From Xanthostigma xanthostigma (lineage: Eukaryota; Arthropoda; Insecta; Raphidioptera; Raphidiidae): 64,000 nucleotides of DNA. Both the position numbers and the translations under genes were made by a program. Positions 10,005 through 21,741 of the stretch are shown here, piece after piece; position 1 is the stretch's first letter, and every line of letters begins with the position of its first letter. The stretch covers positions 9,424,001 to 9,488,000 of the forward strand of contig OY754473.1 in assembly GCA_963575645.1 (NCBI GenBank), written 5' to 3'. The notes beneath the pieces were generated by a model that had not been told where the DNA came from, made no database searches, and was given only the letters and a program-made list of their open reading frames with translations.

Positions 10005-10289
10005 TCCAAGAGAGTTTTTGCCAATTTGTTAATCTCTATCTCTGTGTTGTGTGGCCCGTCAATGTGCTTTTTTTATCGACCACTCATCAAATTTTGAAAA
10101 AATACAATAACGTATGTCACACTAAAAACCATAAGTGAATTAATACTTACCTTTAGCTGCAATTTCAAGTTATTTGCGAATAAAACACACAAAAATTGTA
10201 CTACGTCAACAAAAACGTGATCGGTAAAGCAGAACACCGTTTCGTATGACTTGATGAACACAATTTCTCTTTTCGATGTAAGATGGCTC

Positions 10290-10348
10290 TGTAATCACCC
10301 CTGTTACAATTGACACTTGTTACAATTGACACCAGTCTCCTCCCCTAC
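10290..10348. repeat. Pogo-like element terminus with two TGTTACAATTGACAC units
   Basis: The 15-bp unit TGTTACAATTGACAC occurs at 10302 and 10319, followed by CTCCTCCCCTAC ending at 10348. Read from the right, this is GTAGGGGAG followed by repeats. That is the same design as the left end at 2091 and the ends of the element at 18834-21741. It should be the right end of an element lying to its left. Confidence 0.45.
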
Positions 10349-10561
10349 ATATTTATGAACAATTCTTGTTATAAATTATGATGTTTTTCAATCAAATTTT
10401 TTAGATTAACAATTCTACTGTCAGTCACACATCGATCAGTTACAATAAGCAATATTTCTCTCAACAAAAAATAGAATTCCCAAATTTCATCATTCTCGGG
10501 AACTAAATCACCAACAATTAAACAAAAATGATATGCCAATCATCCCAGTGCTCATGACATT

Positions 10562-12221
10562 TCAGTCGATGCACGCCTTAATTTTTTTGTAATTTTGTTT
10601 TTGTATTTTTTTTCTCTGTATAATAAAAAAAAAATGATTTACCAGTGTCTGCATATCTGATACAGACATTATAATTTGTTTTCTTTTTAAATGTTGTATA
10701 GAGATATTAAGTGGAACATTTCGAAAGCCTTTAAAGTTGAAATATTTAATTCTCTCATTTAAAAATTGTAAAGTAAAATAATGCTTAACTATTAATGCTT
10801 GAATTATCAATGCCATTTCATAACGGCAAACGCCCTCCAGCAGATCATGCATTACGTCACATGCTTTCTTTATAGTATTGTGAAAATAATGTAATTCATT
10901 GAAAATACATCGTTCTTTTATCTTGTGTAAATGAGATTCTACGTTAGTGTCGTAATTAACCACGTTACGTAAAAGACTGTAATGCTCATTTACTTGACGT
11001 TGAGCATTAAGTTTCTCTATTCGGCAAAATCTGCAATAGTAATTTGCAGAAAAACTTTCTGTATATCCAAGAGCAGAGTGCACTCCCAAGTTATCTCCAA
11101 GAATTAAAACAGTACTAAAATAAATCGTTTTTTCACCACTAGAAGTTGAAATGGATATGCCATACTTTTCTAGATGTTTTAGCTCTTGTATTAATTTTCC
11201 AAAAACAGCTGTTTCCAAATTGATTACGATCTTGTGAATGGAATAATTCGACCAAAAAAATTTTCTCTAATAAAGAGGCAAATTGTGGAGGTATTACCGC
11301 AAGTGTCATATATACGGAACCTAGTTTATGCATTCCAGAATGGGAATCTAGTGGATTTCCAGTTTCAAAATCATCGAAATAGATATATAATGGGAAAACA
11401 ATTTTATCGCTGTAATAGTCCTTAACTTTTTTCCATAATTCACACTGAATAATGTTTGTTTTTATTATTGAATCAGAAGTTTCTAAATATGTCATATAAT
11501 TAATTACAGTGTCGAAAACTAAAGGAATTTCCAAAAAACCGTTTTAAAACAAGTTTTATAGAAACAATTTGACCATTTCTATCAACTGTACTTAGTACAG
11601 AGTTCCATTTACTAATTTTTAATTCAGAAGTTGTACCCATATAAAATGACTCTGGCATAATAAAATTTTGCGAATGTTTAAAACATGATAATCTCTTAAA
11701 TTCAGTATCAAAATTTTTAAATGGATTTTCAATCATTGAAAACATAGTTGAAATTTCTTGCCTAAATTCACTGTTTATTGATGACAAAACTTTTTCTTTC
11801 ATAATTTGTATGAAACCACCATTCAAAAATTCTGTTGTACTATATTTTGAACAATATCTCTTGTCAGAGTACTGTAATATTTTGATAAAAACAACATAGC
11901 ATTTTGAATTAAGTTTTCAGTAAAATCTAAAAGTGAGTGATCAATTATTTCATCGCTATAATTTTCATTTTTTATTATCAACTTATTGCTGTGTGTCCTA
12001 TGTATGGGAACATCTAAACATTTTTTAGAATCTTTTTTTGTTTGTTCAGAGTTATCAAAATGTTTGTTTTTTAAATGCTGTCTAAAAGCATGGATACTTT
12101 GAAAACTTCAGCGACAATTGTTTTCTGTGCAAATAAAATTATTTGCAAAATTATGAACAATTTTAATATGAGCCATAAAATTTTGGATGAAAAAATCTTT
12201 GAGGCAATTTAAACACACCAT
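10562..12221 (-). pseudogene. C2H2 zinc-finger / tnp2-like transposase, degenerate
   Basis: From an ATG at 12221 the minus strand encodes two C2H2-type fingers (CLNCLKDFF...HIKIVH, then CTENNC with a downstream FRQHLKNKH). An in-frame TGA falls inside the second finger. Further on come IYFDDFETGNPLDSHSG and HKLGSVYMTLAVIPPQF, then LGDNLGVHSALGY, CRFC and DVMHDLLEGVCRYE. D-D-x-E-T-x-N-P-L with H-K-L-G, and a later G-D-N-x-G, resemble tnp2-type (CACTA-like) DDE transposases, here with N-terminal fingers. Frameshifts occur at about 11530 (in a T6 run) and about 11215. No inverted ends were identified. The family is my best guess; that it is an inactive transposase is firmer. Confidence 0.6.
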
Positions 12222-12293
12222 TTTAAATCAAGATTAAAGTGTTGTATGGTGGTATTTAATGAATTAAAATATTTTCGAATGCTTAAATAGTAA

Positions 12294-15200
12294 ATATCGT
12301 CGCCTTAGTAAGAAAAACGTGTAACTCCAATTTGGTAAAGTTTACAGGAGATCAAAAAAACTGTTTTGTTTATTTTTCACCTGCGCTTGAATATTCAAAC
12401 TTATATAATTGGAAATACAGAATTCCAGATTTACTATTTTAACAAAAATACTAAAGTCAAAGTAATGTTGGCAATTCAAAATGGAGATACGTGATTTTCT
12501 AATAATAATTTGAATCAATTTTAGGAGATACGTGATTTTTTCTATTAAAAATTATCAATTAATAACGAACTGAAAACTTTATTCATATCAAAACTTGAAT
12601 TACACAGCAAAGATTTTTTGTATTACAATTAAAAATTAAAAGCGACCTCAAAACTTAAATTAAAACAATTACACAGTACATTTTTTTTCGGCATCCCTCA
12701 TAAGGCAGTTCATCATAAAACTTTTGATAGTCTTCTAGGAGGCCTGTTTTTAGTATCTGTAGGTGATCGTATTTTTCTTTTTTAATTTTCCTTCGTTCGC
12801 TAAATAAACGAGGTAAATCTTCAAATTTGCAGATTTTAACATTTTTGTTGGCTCTTTTTTCTAATTCCTTCCATGTATCGGTATGACGTAATTTGAACTG
12901 AATTTCACCATTTGGTAAGTATTTAAGTGCCTTAATGTCAGTGACCACGGGATCTCCCACACCTCTACCTGGACGTATAGAATTATAAAATTTTAACGAA
13001 TCGATTTTTTTAAAGAAAGTGTGATTAAGGTACTTGACATTATAAGGCGATGGGCTTTTTCTTGCTTTTTTACAAAGGTAGACATAGTCAGCTGGAAGGT
13101 TTATCTTACGACCACGTATCTGCCTTTCTATAGTGGAGTGCATTGAGTCAACTTCCATTTGAGTGTGACCTTTAAATAGGTATTTTTGGGTAATATCAAT
13201 GTTGTGCTGCATTGCTAAATTTACAAAAGCATTAGCCAACGTTGAGTTCCGATTTTGACCCGTACATCCATCACTGTAGAAAATAATTTCCTTCAGGTTA
13301 TTAGTACTCAGTAATTTCTGTTTCAACGAAGTACGAAAGAATACTTGAGAATTCGTTAGCGGTTAGACCTCCTTCACTCTCGTTCCAAAGAAAACAGTAT
13401 CCTTCCTTTGTTTTTAAATTGTACAATGTGAAATTGTGTACAATTAATTTCGTTTTGTAGTACATTGCTGAAACAGTAGATCCATAGCATAAACATTAAC
13501 TGACAAATCTGTAGACGACTTATCGTTTTCCTTTTCTTCTCGTGCTTCTTTCTTTAAAATCTGATGCATACTGTAAGCTTCTTCAGAGACGTTTTTTGTT
13601 TTGTAGGCCTCACACACGTCACAAAGATCTTTCTTAGGTGAGTACAGGGACAAATTAAGCTCTTCAAATATTTGACTGAATGTGTATATAGACGCATAAT
13701 ATTCAAATTTTCGTTCAGCACAATAATTATTCTTAAAAAACTTGTATAGTTCTGCTTTGGACTGCCAGAGTGGTTCAAGATACAGTTTTTTTGAAGAAGA
13801 CCTACAATAATGACTCTCCATTTTCGGCAAAGACTGGAGGAACTCACGAACTGACGAATTTTTTTCCTGAAATCTTGCTTTTCGTACCATGCTTTTTCTA
13901 TTAACCTGATTGTGGACTTCAATATTATTTTCCTGTCTAGCTGTAATGCTTTCTTTAAGCCAGTTTAAAACCATCGTCTCTTTCAAACCTAGTGTACCTC
14001 CAAACATTCGTTTGCAAACTCTTATAGTTTCTAGATCTACTTTCAAAAAATATTTCATGGAAAAATTTCTTCTAGACACATTTTGGTCTCCCCTTCGTCT
14101 TTTTACACTTTCACATTTTACTAAGGTCTGTACTTGTACTTTTCGTTCACCCCAATTCATCTTATTCCAAAAAGTTTGAAATATTTTCAAACGCTTTTCT
14201 TCAGTTAGTTTTTGACATTGTACAGCAGAGCCCTTGTTACTAATGATACAGTTACAAGGATTTGTTAAAAATTTACCCGGTCTGTTTATTTTATAATCCC
14301 AAGTTTCTCCAGTTTTCTTTTTACCTTGTTATGGCAAACCTTTAGCACGCTTGTATTTATTTTCGTTATAGTTCCAGTCTGAAGGCATTTTCCTTTTTTT
14401 TCTAGTCTTAACATTTAAAACATTATCATTTGACTTCTTCCTTTCTTCATTATCATTGACTTCTTCTTCTCCTTCTGATACAGGGACCTCATCTTCTTCG
14501 GATGCAGGGGCGTCATCTTCATTATTGTGGGAATCATCAGATTCATCTGCTTCGGGAAAATAGGTAGCATCAGAATCGTCTTTTTGATATGAGTTTTCAG
14601 TAGAAATATATTCTTCATAAATTGTAGCTTCATCGCAAATTGCATCAAGTTGATTTACGTTTATTTCTACACTTAAAAGGCTGTCATCTTTTTCATAAGA
14701 CTTTTCATAATTATTGTTATTTTCCGCCTCTTCAGATATTTTTTCATTTATTTCATTACATTCAGGAGCAGTAATCTCTTCAAATATCATTATTGGAACA
14801 TCAGAGTTTTCCACCTCACCGCAAACTGCACCAGATTGATTTAAATTGATTAGTGACGAAGCTTCTAAGTTTAAAAGACTGTGTTCCTCTGAGTTATCAT
14901 CAAATTGGGTTTCATAAGGTGTTAAAAGTCCAGTTTCTGCATTAACTATCAAGTCTATAGTACTACTACTACTAGCTTTCTGCAAGGCCATTGCCAGAAT
15001 TTTTTTGCTTCGCGATGACATACTTATAGGTACTGAAATAAAAATTAAAAACACTAATTGTTATAGTTTTTAGTAGTGGAAATACGCGTATCTCCACATA
15101 AACAAAAAAACAGAATATATAGAAATCCACGTATGTCCACAGCCGGTGAATAATACTCCTATAATAATTATTGTGTTGTTTATAAGAAAATGCAAATATA

Positions 15201-15535
15201 ATAAACAATAAAGAATGATCTTACCTTGATATTCAATCAAATTTTTTTACAAAAAGTCGTATATTTTCAAAATTAATATAAAACGTATAGCTCAACACGT
15301 GCACAGCAATGAAAACACGTCATGAACAAATTGGGAGTTACGTGATTTTCTCAACACAATGTGAACGGTTGGAATTACGCGGCTTTCTTTGTGAAGTTTT
15401 TGAGCGGGAAACGAATTCTGCCAGTTAGGCGGCTTTCTGTAATGGTGTGTTTAATATTTTGATACTAGATGGTGTTAAAACCTTAATTTGGTACAAAATT
15501 GGAGTTACGCGTTTTTCTTACTAAGACGACGATAT
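12294..15535 (-). mobile_element. GQNRN-family DNA transposon, copy A, with inverted ends and subterminal repeats
   Basis: The ends are inverted: ATATCGTCGCCTTAGTAAG at 12294 faces a near-identical complement ending at 15535 (the right copy has GTC for GCC). The similarity runs on for about 45 bp through AAAAACG(T/C)GTAACTCC. Inside both ends a related block recurs: GGAGATACGTGATTTTCT at 12483 and 12524, and versions at 15334, 15371, 15421 and 15511, with weaker ones at 15083 and 15122. The transposon encloses one broken gene. No clear target duplication was found. Confidence 0.75.
12655..15054 (-). pseudogene. GQNRN-family transposase-like gene, copy A, broken
   Basis: The N-terminal part (15054-14329) is acidic and Ser/Glu-rich and ends in a basic K/R segment. 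It is followed in the same frame, after one TAA at 14329-14331, by a Cys-containing segment (CNCIISNKGSAVQCQK) and SMKYFLKVDLETIRVCKR. Then come ESHYCRSSSKKLYLEPLW, a C-D-V-C pair and, after frameshifts around 13470 and 13340, IIFYSDGCTGQNRNS and KYLFKGHTQMEVDSMHSTIE. The S-D-G-C-x-G-Q-N-R-N and G-H-T-x-x-E-x-D blocks are the hallmark of a large insect repeat family that I take to be an RNase-H-like DDE nuclease. It ends KYDHLQILKTGLLEDYQKFY, near the stop at 12655. One stop and two frameshifts make it inactive. Confidence 0.75.
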
Positions 15536-15601
15536 GTATTTGCATGCTATAATACTATACCATACGAATCTTATTTAAACTGTTCTATATCTGATACAAT
15601 T

Positions 15602-17214
15602 TCAACAAGTGGTATTTTTTTTGTCATACGTAGTTGATATCTTGTACACTAATTGTTGAATAATCAGCCAAATGTGTTCTGATTCGACCGGATATTGGGC
15701 ATTGAAAACAAAGTATGTTTTAAAACACAGATCAAATGCTTTCTTGACTGAATGTAATACCTGGTATTTTACACTGTCTATGATCACATACGATGACTGA
15801 ATATTATTTATATTAGTGCCTACTATTAGCATGTAAGGCTGAATAGTACCGCCACGTGCTAATACTTTGTCTTGTCGATTTTTTTCAATATCACCTGGAA
15901 TCTATAAATAAAACCATATTAATCACATAATACAGTATTCACAATCGAATTAAGTAAAAGACCGGTGAAAATAAAATGAATAAAAGTAAATTTCTAAATA
16001 CCTTCACTAACTGTACCAAACTGTCCTGTGCCTCTTCAATCGATGGTTTCCAGTGATTTTTCTTCACTACTATTCCACTTTTTGGTGGAAATAAATGCGC
16101 GGGTAGTAGTAAAATCCGAACTAGAATTTTTGTGTCTAAAAACAGAATAAATAAAATTGAACTTAATACCATTATACAGTTATTAACTAATATATTCATA
16201 TCGTATATTAAAGACACAGGGAAGAAACTAAAATAATCCTAACACCACGCATTTCACAATAGGTAATAACTCAGCAGAGGTAGAGATAAAGTACAGTATC
16301 TGGAAACAGTGATGTTTTATTTACGGGCTTTCAAGTAAATTAATTACGACGTATCGAAAAGCCCAATTGTCTTAATTTAAAATATTTAGGTAAGAAAACT
16401 CTGAACAAAAATTTGATAATATAGAATTGTTACACCAAATGTTTAGAAATATATGCCGACAAATATTATTATTATAACAGTAAATAATTATACAGTTGAA
16501 TAATTTTACTGATGGTAACAGCCATTTGAAGCAATCGTTTTCAAATCATGCCCTTGACATAGTAAAATGGTTATCCCAACAAAATTTTGAAAAAAAAACA
16601 ACTGAACATTTAATAATTATTTAGATATTTATTATTAAAAGTTACAAGTATTTTTATGGAGATATTTTATTTGATTTTTTAGCGAGTTTTATTTATTTTT
16701 AAGATATTTCATGTTTCACTTTATAGTGAGCTGATCAAGGGTAAATAAAAGAATATTAAAATAAGTATTTCTTTGATAATAATTAATTAACATTTGACAA
16801 GTCAGTCAATGCGGATTTCCAAATACCTTTGCGCGTTACTGTATTAACGTATTTTGTTATGACGCAATATTTTTGTTTTTGACTGATGCTAAAAAATTTA
16901 ATTATCTGCAACAGTACATTACTAATACTTAAATTACAGTAATATTGTATTCAATACATAAAGTTAAGGTATAGAACAGACCGTTTACTTATTTATTAAA
17001 AACATGCTAACAATTTATATACGTACCTGTAGTTCAATATACCTGATACTTATTTATCATACTAAATTTTCATAATTATGAAATATCAACTTACCTTCAA
17101 ATACACGAACAAGTTCCGAAATTTCCAGCTTTGTAACAAACCTTCCAGATATTTTCCATTTTTTTTTCTTTTTATTGTTAATGCTGACTCTTTTCTTTGC
17201 CCATTCGCCGTTTT
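15602..17214 (-). CDS. Three-exon gene fragment of unknown function
   Basis: Three exons join in frame across GT-AG introns. Exon 17095 to about 17214 encodes KKWKISGRFVTKLEISELV and ends FE-G at a GTAAGT donor. Exon 16002-16135 encodes TKILVRILLLPAHLFPPK and WKPSIEEAQDSL. Exon 15602-15901 begins IPGDIEKNRQDKVLARGG and ends at a stop after IIQQLVYKISTTYD. The introns are 100 bp and about 960 bp. The upstream exon has an in-frame TAA 5' of NGEWAKK and no visible ATG or acceptor, so the start is missing. I recall similar uncharacterised insect proteins but know no function. It lies just outside the right end of transposon copy A. The long intron (16136-17094) shows no other feature. Confidence 0.5.
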
Positions 17215-17548
17215 ACAATAAAAAACATGAAGTCAGGCATGAACACTGATGATCGCGTATAGGGAATGGTAGGGATACAATTCGCGGATTGGTGGAAATA
17301 AAGAAGTAATATTTCGGGGCTAAACTTTCGGGTATATTCGTATATTTATTCCGGGTAAGTACATGGTATATTTCGTAGAAACTAATCTTTGTATTCTGTA
17401 AAAGAAAAATATTTTATGTACTTGAAATAAATGAAATTGTTTCGTGCAAACAAAATCTGTTTCATCAAATAAATAATTATTACCATATGTATTTATTCAA
17501 AATAAATAAATAATTTGCTCTTTGCAAACTAATCTATCTTCAAACATA
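17215..17548. other. No feature seen
   Basis: AT-rich sequence without an ORF or repeat that I recognise. Confidence 0.4.
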
Positions 17549-18130
17549 TTATTTGTTGCTTAGAAATAGACTAAGCTGTTCAATCCTCGCCGTCTCCAGC
17601 TCCAGGAGCGAACTTAAGAATATGTAGTAATCTATATCAGAGTGGGTTAGTACTTGGGGATCTTGTTCAGATTGGACCTTAGTCCAGCTTGCAAGGAGCT
17701 GTTCACCTGTTCGTCCGGTTGAGGGTAACAGCTTGAGGCCGTCTTCCAGTACATTTGATGATCTCATCTGAACTAATTCCATCGAAGAGGTCCTTTAGGT
17801 CCGGTAATCCAGTCCTAAGAACCTGGTACAAGTGATCTTCAACAGACTCATGGGTCTTCCACCCTCCAACGTCACAGAAGAGATCAATGATGAAGGCAGA
17901 TCGTGACGAATCACTTGACAGATCTGAACCTCCATATTGACCTGCGGCCATGAGAAAAGACAAAAAAAAAACAAGGTCCTTCCCTGCGAAGAGGTCATCG
18001 TCCCGCCGTTTATCGATGTGTGGTCTCGTGTATTGGTGCTGCGTCCCCAATAGTAATTTGGGCATTCAGAGTAAGTTAAAACTTTCACCCAGCCGGATGG
18101 TACTGTAATAGCCCCTTCTCTGATTGTTTA
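17549..18130 (-). pseudogene. Frameshifted coding remnant, possibly a viral nucleoprotein
   Basis: Three overlapping minus-strand frames carry pieces that look continuous. About 18130-18010 gives VPSGWVKVLTYSECPNYYWG. About 18005-17760 gives GKDLVFFLSFLMAAGQYGG and EDHLYQVLRTGLPDLKDLF. About 17782-17549 gives GEQLLASWTKVQSEQD, then SDIDYYIFLSSLLELETARI before a stop. Hydrophobic-helical segments separated by Gly-rich turns are typical of helical nucleoproteins, and I suspect a chuvirus-like or other negative-strand RNA virus N remnant. I have no diagnostic motif. Base composition is more balanced than the surroundings, which fits foreign origin. At least two frameshifts and upstream stops make it inactive. 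Confidence 0.35.
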
Positions 18131-18833
18131 TTACTCGTGTGGGATCTTGTCCGGACCAGCTGTTCGGAGTTCAAGCCCGGATAGTTCTCTTGGGGGGTAT
18201 TGGAATTCAAACAATAAAATACAAAACAAAAAAAAAACTCACATTCAGTTCATAATTAGTAACTAGTTTAATAAATTGTAAAACAAAATAAAAAAAAAAC
18301 TTAGTATCAAATCTGACCTTTGATGATCTGAAGTCCTTCGTATTTGGCTGGTGGAGTCTTCCAGTGACTTCTCACGTCGCACACTCACTTATTCAATTTA
18401 ACTTCTTCGTTAAAATAACTTCAGATAGTTGGAAGCGATTCACTTCCCCATGAACTCAATGATTTCAATACTTTTCTTTGTGGATATAACTGTCTTAATA
18501 ATTTAGATAAACTTTTTGAATAAAACTTAACGTCTGATAGTCAGTCACGTCTGTTCGTAACGTTGGTCAGTTTCTGTCTCTCCAAATCTCTGACAAATCA
18601 AACCCTTAGTGCGTTCCCCGTTTTAGCTCCCCGCGTCCGATTTTGCGACCGTTATCTTTCCCACGGTCGTCTTATCGGTGCGGTTTTTCGTTACTTTTGA
18701 GAACACGCCAAGCCCGCGATTCCCAGAGACCCACGCAACTATGATAAGAGTGCATTCTTGTGCCTTATCTTCACAGATTTACGCAGTTCCCATCATAGCT
18801 GTCTGAAACTAACATGTACGGGGTGGATCATTA
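18131..18833. other. No gene seen; LTR-like or untranslated sequence
   Basis: The stretch includes A-rich runs and, at about 18360-18790, a mixed-composition block with a palindrome-like GATAAGAGTGCATTCTTGTG(C)CTTATC. No ORF and no repeat partner were found in this window. Confidence 0.3.
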
Positions 18834-19150
18834 CAGTAGGGGAGAGAGAGGCACATTGATGCAGTTTTTGTTCAATATTTTTTAATAAATACAGATTATA
18901 TTTTTTTGTAAATCTAATGCTAGCATATTATGGTTCAGTGAACATTTATCGAAGAAATAAAAAATATACATGGACTTACCATACTATTTTAGCGGTGATT
19001 TAAATTATTTTTAAAACATTTACATATGTATCAAACTGCCTCATCTGTGGGGCAGTTTGATTCATCGTGGGAGCACAATGATACACATAAGTAATTATTG
19101 AATAACAAACGAAATGATGATACAAAACTGTGTTTATTTAAGAAAATTGT

Positions 19151-21241
19151 TTACATTATGGTAATATTTAAAGAACTGAAATTGACGGAGAATGAAATAC
19201 AACCTGACTGACGAGCTGTAGTTCTCAAAGAAATTGGATTTGGTAATTTCATCACTATGTCATTTCTGCTTACCAGACTCACATCTCGATTTGATGGAAA
19301 TACAAACGCATTTCCTTTTCGACGTAGAAAGTTGATTTCTACTTCATCTCGATCAATAATGCTTGAAATGCATCCAACGTAGTGTAATTTTGTTTTCTTG
19401 GTACAAAATTGTACGAGAACAAAATCATTTAAATTTAAAACTTCATCATCGCATAATTGGGGAAATTCTTCGTCGCTAATATCCCCTACAGAATCCGACA
19501 AACTGAATTCTATTTCGCTATCTTCATCAGAACTACTTTCAATGAATTTCAATTTCTTTCTTACAGGTTTTACTTTCTCCTTCTGTTTAGTAAGTTTATT
19601 TTCTTTGGTTTTCGTCAGTTCTTCTATTCTATGTTTTTCAGGAGTGCTCGTATATACTCGAGATTTTCCACGTCTTGGGTTTATTGTCTTAACTCGTGGC
19701 TTGGCTTTAGGGTAAGGTCTGATCTCTTCTGGGGTGCGTGTTATCTTACCAAATAATACTGATTTTGAATTACTTGAATTGAAGGGAAGTGGAGGCGACA
19801 TTGACTGCTTAGGAGAATCCGAAGAAACTTTGGATGCTGATGGATATTGTTGAGCTTCTTTTTGTGCATTTTCATTATCTTCTTCCTTATTTTGGGCATC
19901 GTTGATAATTGCATTATTAGTTTGATCTTCTACTTGTGGATCTTTTGCAGGATCTGGGCGATCTGTGACATAAGAAGAAAGAAAATCTTCATCACCAAAG
20001 GCCAGCTGATTGATTGGCCATATGCCTGGTTTCTCAAAACTTTGTTATATTCTTAATCGTGAAAGAATTTTTGTAAGCTATATTACACAATGTTGGTATG
20101 TCGTATATGGTGATTTGTTTTCCAGGGTTTGTAGTCATCCAATTGTTGAAAGCTGTTTTACAATATGCTTTGAATGGGCCAAAAATTGCAACATCCAAAG
20201 GTTGCAATTTGTGGGAAGTATGTGGAGGAAATGAGAGTAGATGTATTCCGTGTTCTCTTGCATAATTTATAGCATTTATGCTGCAGTGAGACTCATGATT
20301 ATCAAGCAGAATAAGTGAAGGCTTCTCTTTAGATGTGTTAGTCATTTTCTGAAAATGTTCTAGTACATTTACAAATAAAGATGAAGTCATCCATCCGGAT
20401 TTGGATGCCAATCCCAAAGAACCAGTAGGGGCACCATTTAGAAAATATTCCTTATATCTGACTCTCGGGAAAATTATTACTGGAGGTACGGCATTTCCTG
20501 TGGCATTTACAATACCAACGAACGTTACGAGTTGTCCTCTCTCCCCAGAAACTGCTTGGCCTACTTGTTTTTTACCGGTTTCAGCAATGACTCTTGGGGC
20601 TGCTAAAACGGTAGTAACACCAGTTTCGTCTATGTTGTATATGTGGTCGGGAGTAAATTTGTACTTGTCCATTATGTTAATATAATTGGTAAAAAACTCA
20701 TTGACGCTATGCTTATTAAAGGCGGCTGATCTTGCTAAACTAGTATTCTCCGGTCGTCGTAAGCTGAGATTCAAATGGCGTTTCATGAAAGCTTGGATCC
20801 AGAATAATCCAGCCATTTTATTCCGATGCCAATTTGTAGGGATTTTATCCTTTTTGCAATGAACTGCAAACTCATATGCTAACATTTGAGGCTTGCTGGT
20901 ATGTCAAACCATAGTGAATTTGAGACGATTTTATAAAATACTTTTCAAGACTTTCTTCTTCTTGCATAGTAAATACTTGACTGCTGGTGTACTTAGATTG
21001 AAATTCTGGGTTTTGTACCGACACTATTTCATCTTCGTGTGCTGAATCATCTGATGCAATATGGGTAACATCAGGATTCAGTTTTCGGAATTTCTCAACT
21101 CTATGTTGCAGAACGGATGTCGTAATCTGCAGCTGCCGCTCTGACAGATTTTTTTTTATTAATTACATTTCTAATTGCTTGCTTGATGACACCCTCATCA
21201 ATACTGGTCCTTCGGGTTTTTTTAATATATGTTCGTACCAT
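19151..21241 (-). pseudogene. Pogo-like DDE_1 transposase with three or more frameshifts
   Basis: The ATG at 21241 opens MVRTYIKKTRRTSIDEG, followed by AIRNVINKKKSVRAAAADY, a Psq-type helix-turn-helix. Two frameshifts follow (near 21130 and 20885). The main frame (20885-20034) has FWIQAFMKRHLNLSLRRPE, then IYNIDETGVTTVL (first Asp), SLILLDNHESHCS (second Asp) and SFPPHTSHKLQPLDVAIFG. A frameshift near 20040 leads to FEKPGIWPIN and then a Ser/Glu-rich tail. The last part (from 19801) includes LNDFVLVQFCTKK, YVGCISSI and INFLRRKGNAFVFPSNRDV, a C-terminal domain common in these insect elements. It has no PHD finger, unlike the fragment at 2513. All catalytic blocks are recognisable but the copy is dead. 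Confidence 0.85.
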
Positions 21242-21297
21242 TTCTAGAAAGTAAAAAGCACATAACTAATTGTCTGGCCATAATTAATAAAATATAG

Positions 21298-21350
21298 AGG
21301 CACATTGATGCATCGTGGGGCACATTGATACAGGCATCAATGTGCCTCTA
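21298..21350. repeat. Perfect 15-bp inverted repeat in pogo subterminal region
   Basis: GAGGCACATTGATGC at 21298 and its exact complement GCATCAATGTGCCTC ending at about 21350 enclose another GGGGCACATTGATAC. This is a dense cluster of the element's terminal motif near the 5' end of the transposase gene, a natural candidate for transposase binding. Confidence 0.7.
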
Positions 21351-21741
21351 CCAGCTATGTATCAATCTGCCCCTTAACTCCATTTTAAGCAAATAATTTA
21401 TTTAACATAACCTACCTTTGTTTTCACAATGAGACTTGATTTTGCTGTAAACACACAGCTAATGTACTGCAGATTGACACTAAATATAACCCCTATAATT
21501 CTTTAGTATTTGCATAAAAAGCATTGGTAAAAAACTACAATTATTAATCTTATTTTGTGAAAAACAGAACACACGTTAACATTGAAACTATCATCCGACC
21601 TGACTTCAAACTTTGTGGCAAGAAACATCACAGTAGTGACATCGTTTGACGAAATACTTTAATTTATTATTTAACTGAGAGCGGAAAATTTGAAAATGTA
21701 TCAATGTGCCCCTTGTATCAATGCGCCTCTCTCTCCCCTAC

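Larger units (their letters stand above)
18834..21741 (-). mobile_element. Pogo/Tigger-like DNA transposon with both ends
   Basis: The left end CAGTAGGGGAGAGAGAGGC at 18834 is mirrored by GCGCCTCTCTCTCCCCTAC at the right end (to 21741). A subterminal motif related to CACATTGATAC or its complement recurs at 18852, 19029-19080, 21298-21350, 21359 and 21697-21730. Left flank TTA fits a TA target. The single gene inside runs leftward and is frameshifted, so this copy cannot move by itself. Confidence 0.85.

Noticed and set aside
10073..10261. Hydrophobic minus-strand frame upstream of the EVE
   Set aside because: 62 codons, AT-driven Phe/Val content, no signal peptide logic or homology.
19398..19756. 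Two plus-strand frames over the pogo transposase tail
   Set aside because: Antisense shadows; the minus strand carries the conserved C-terminal domain.
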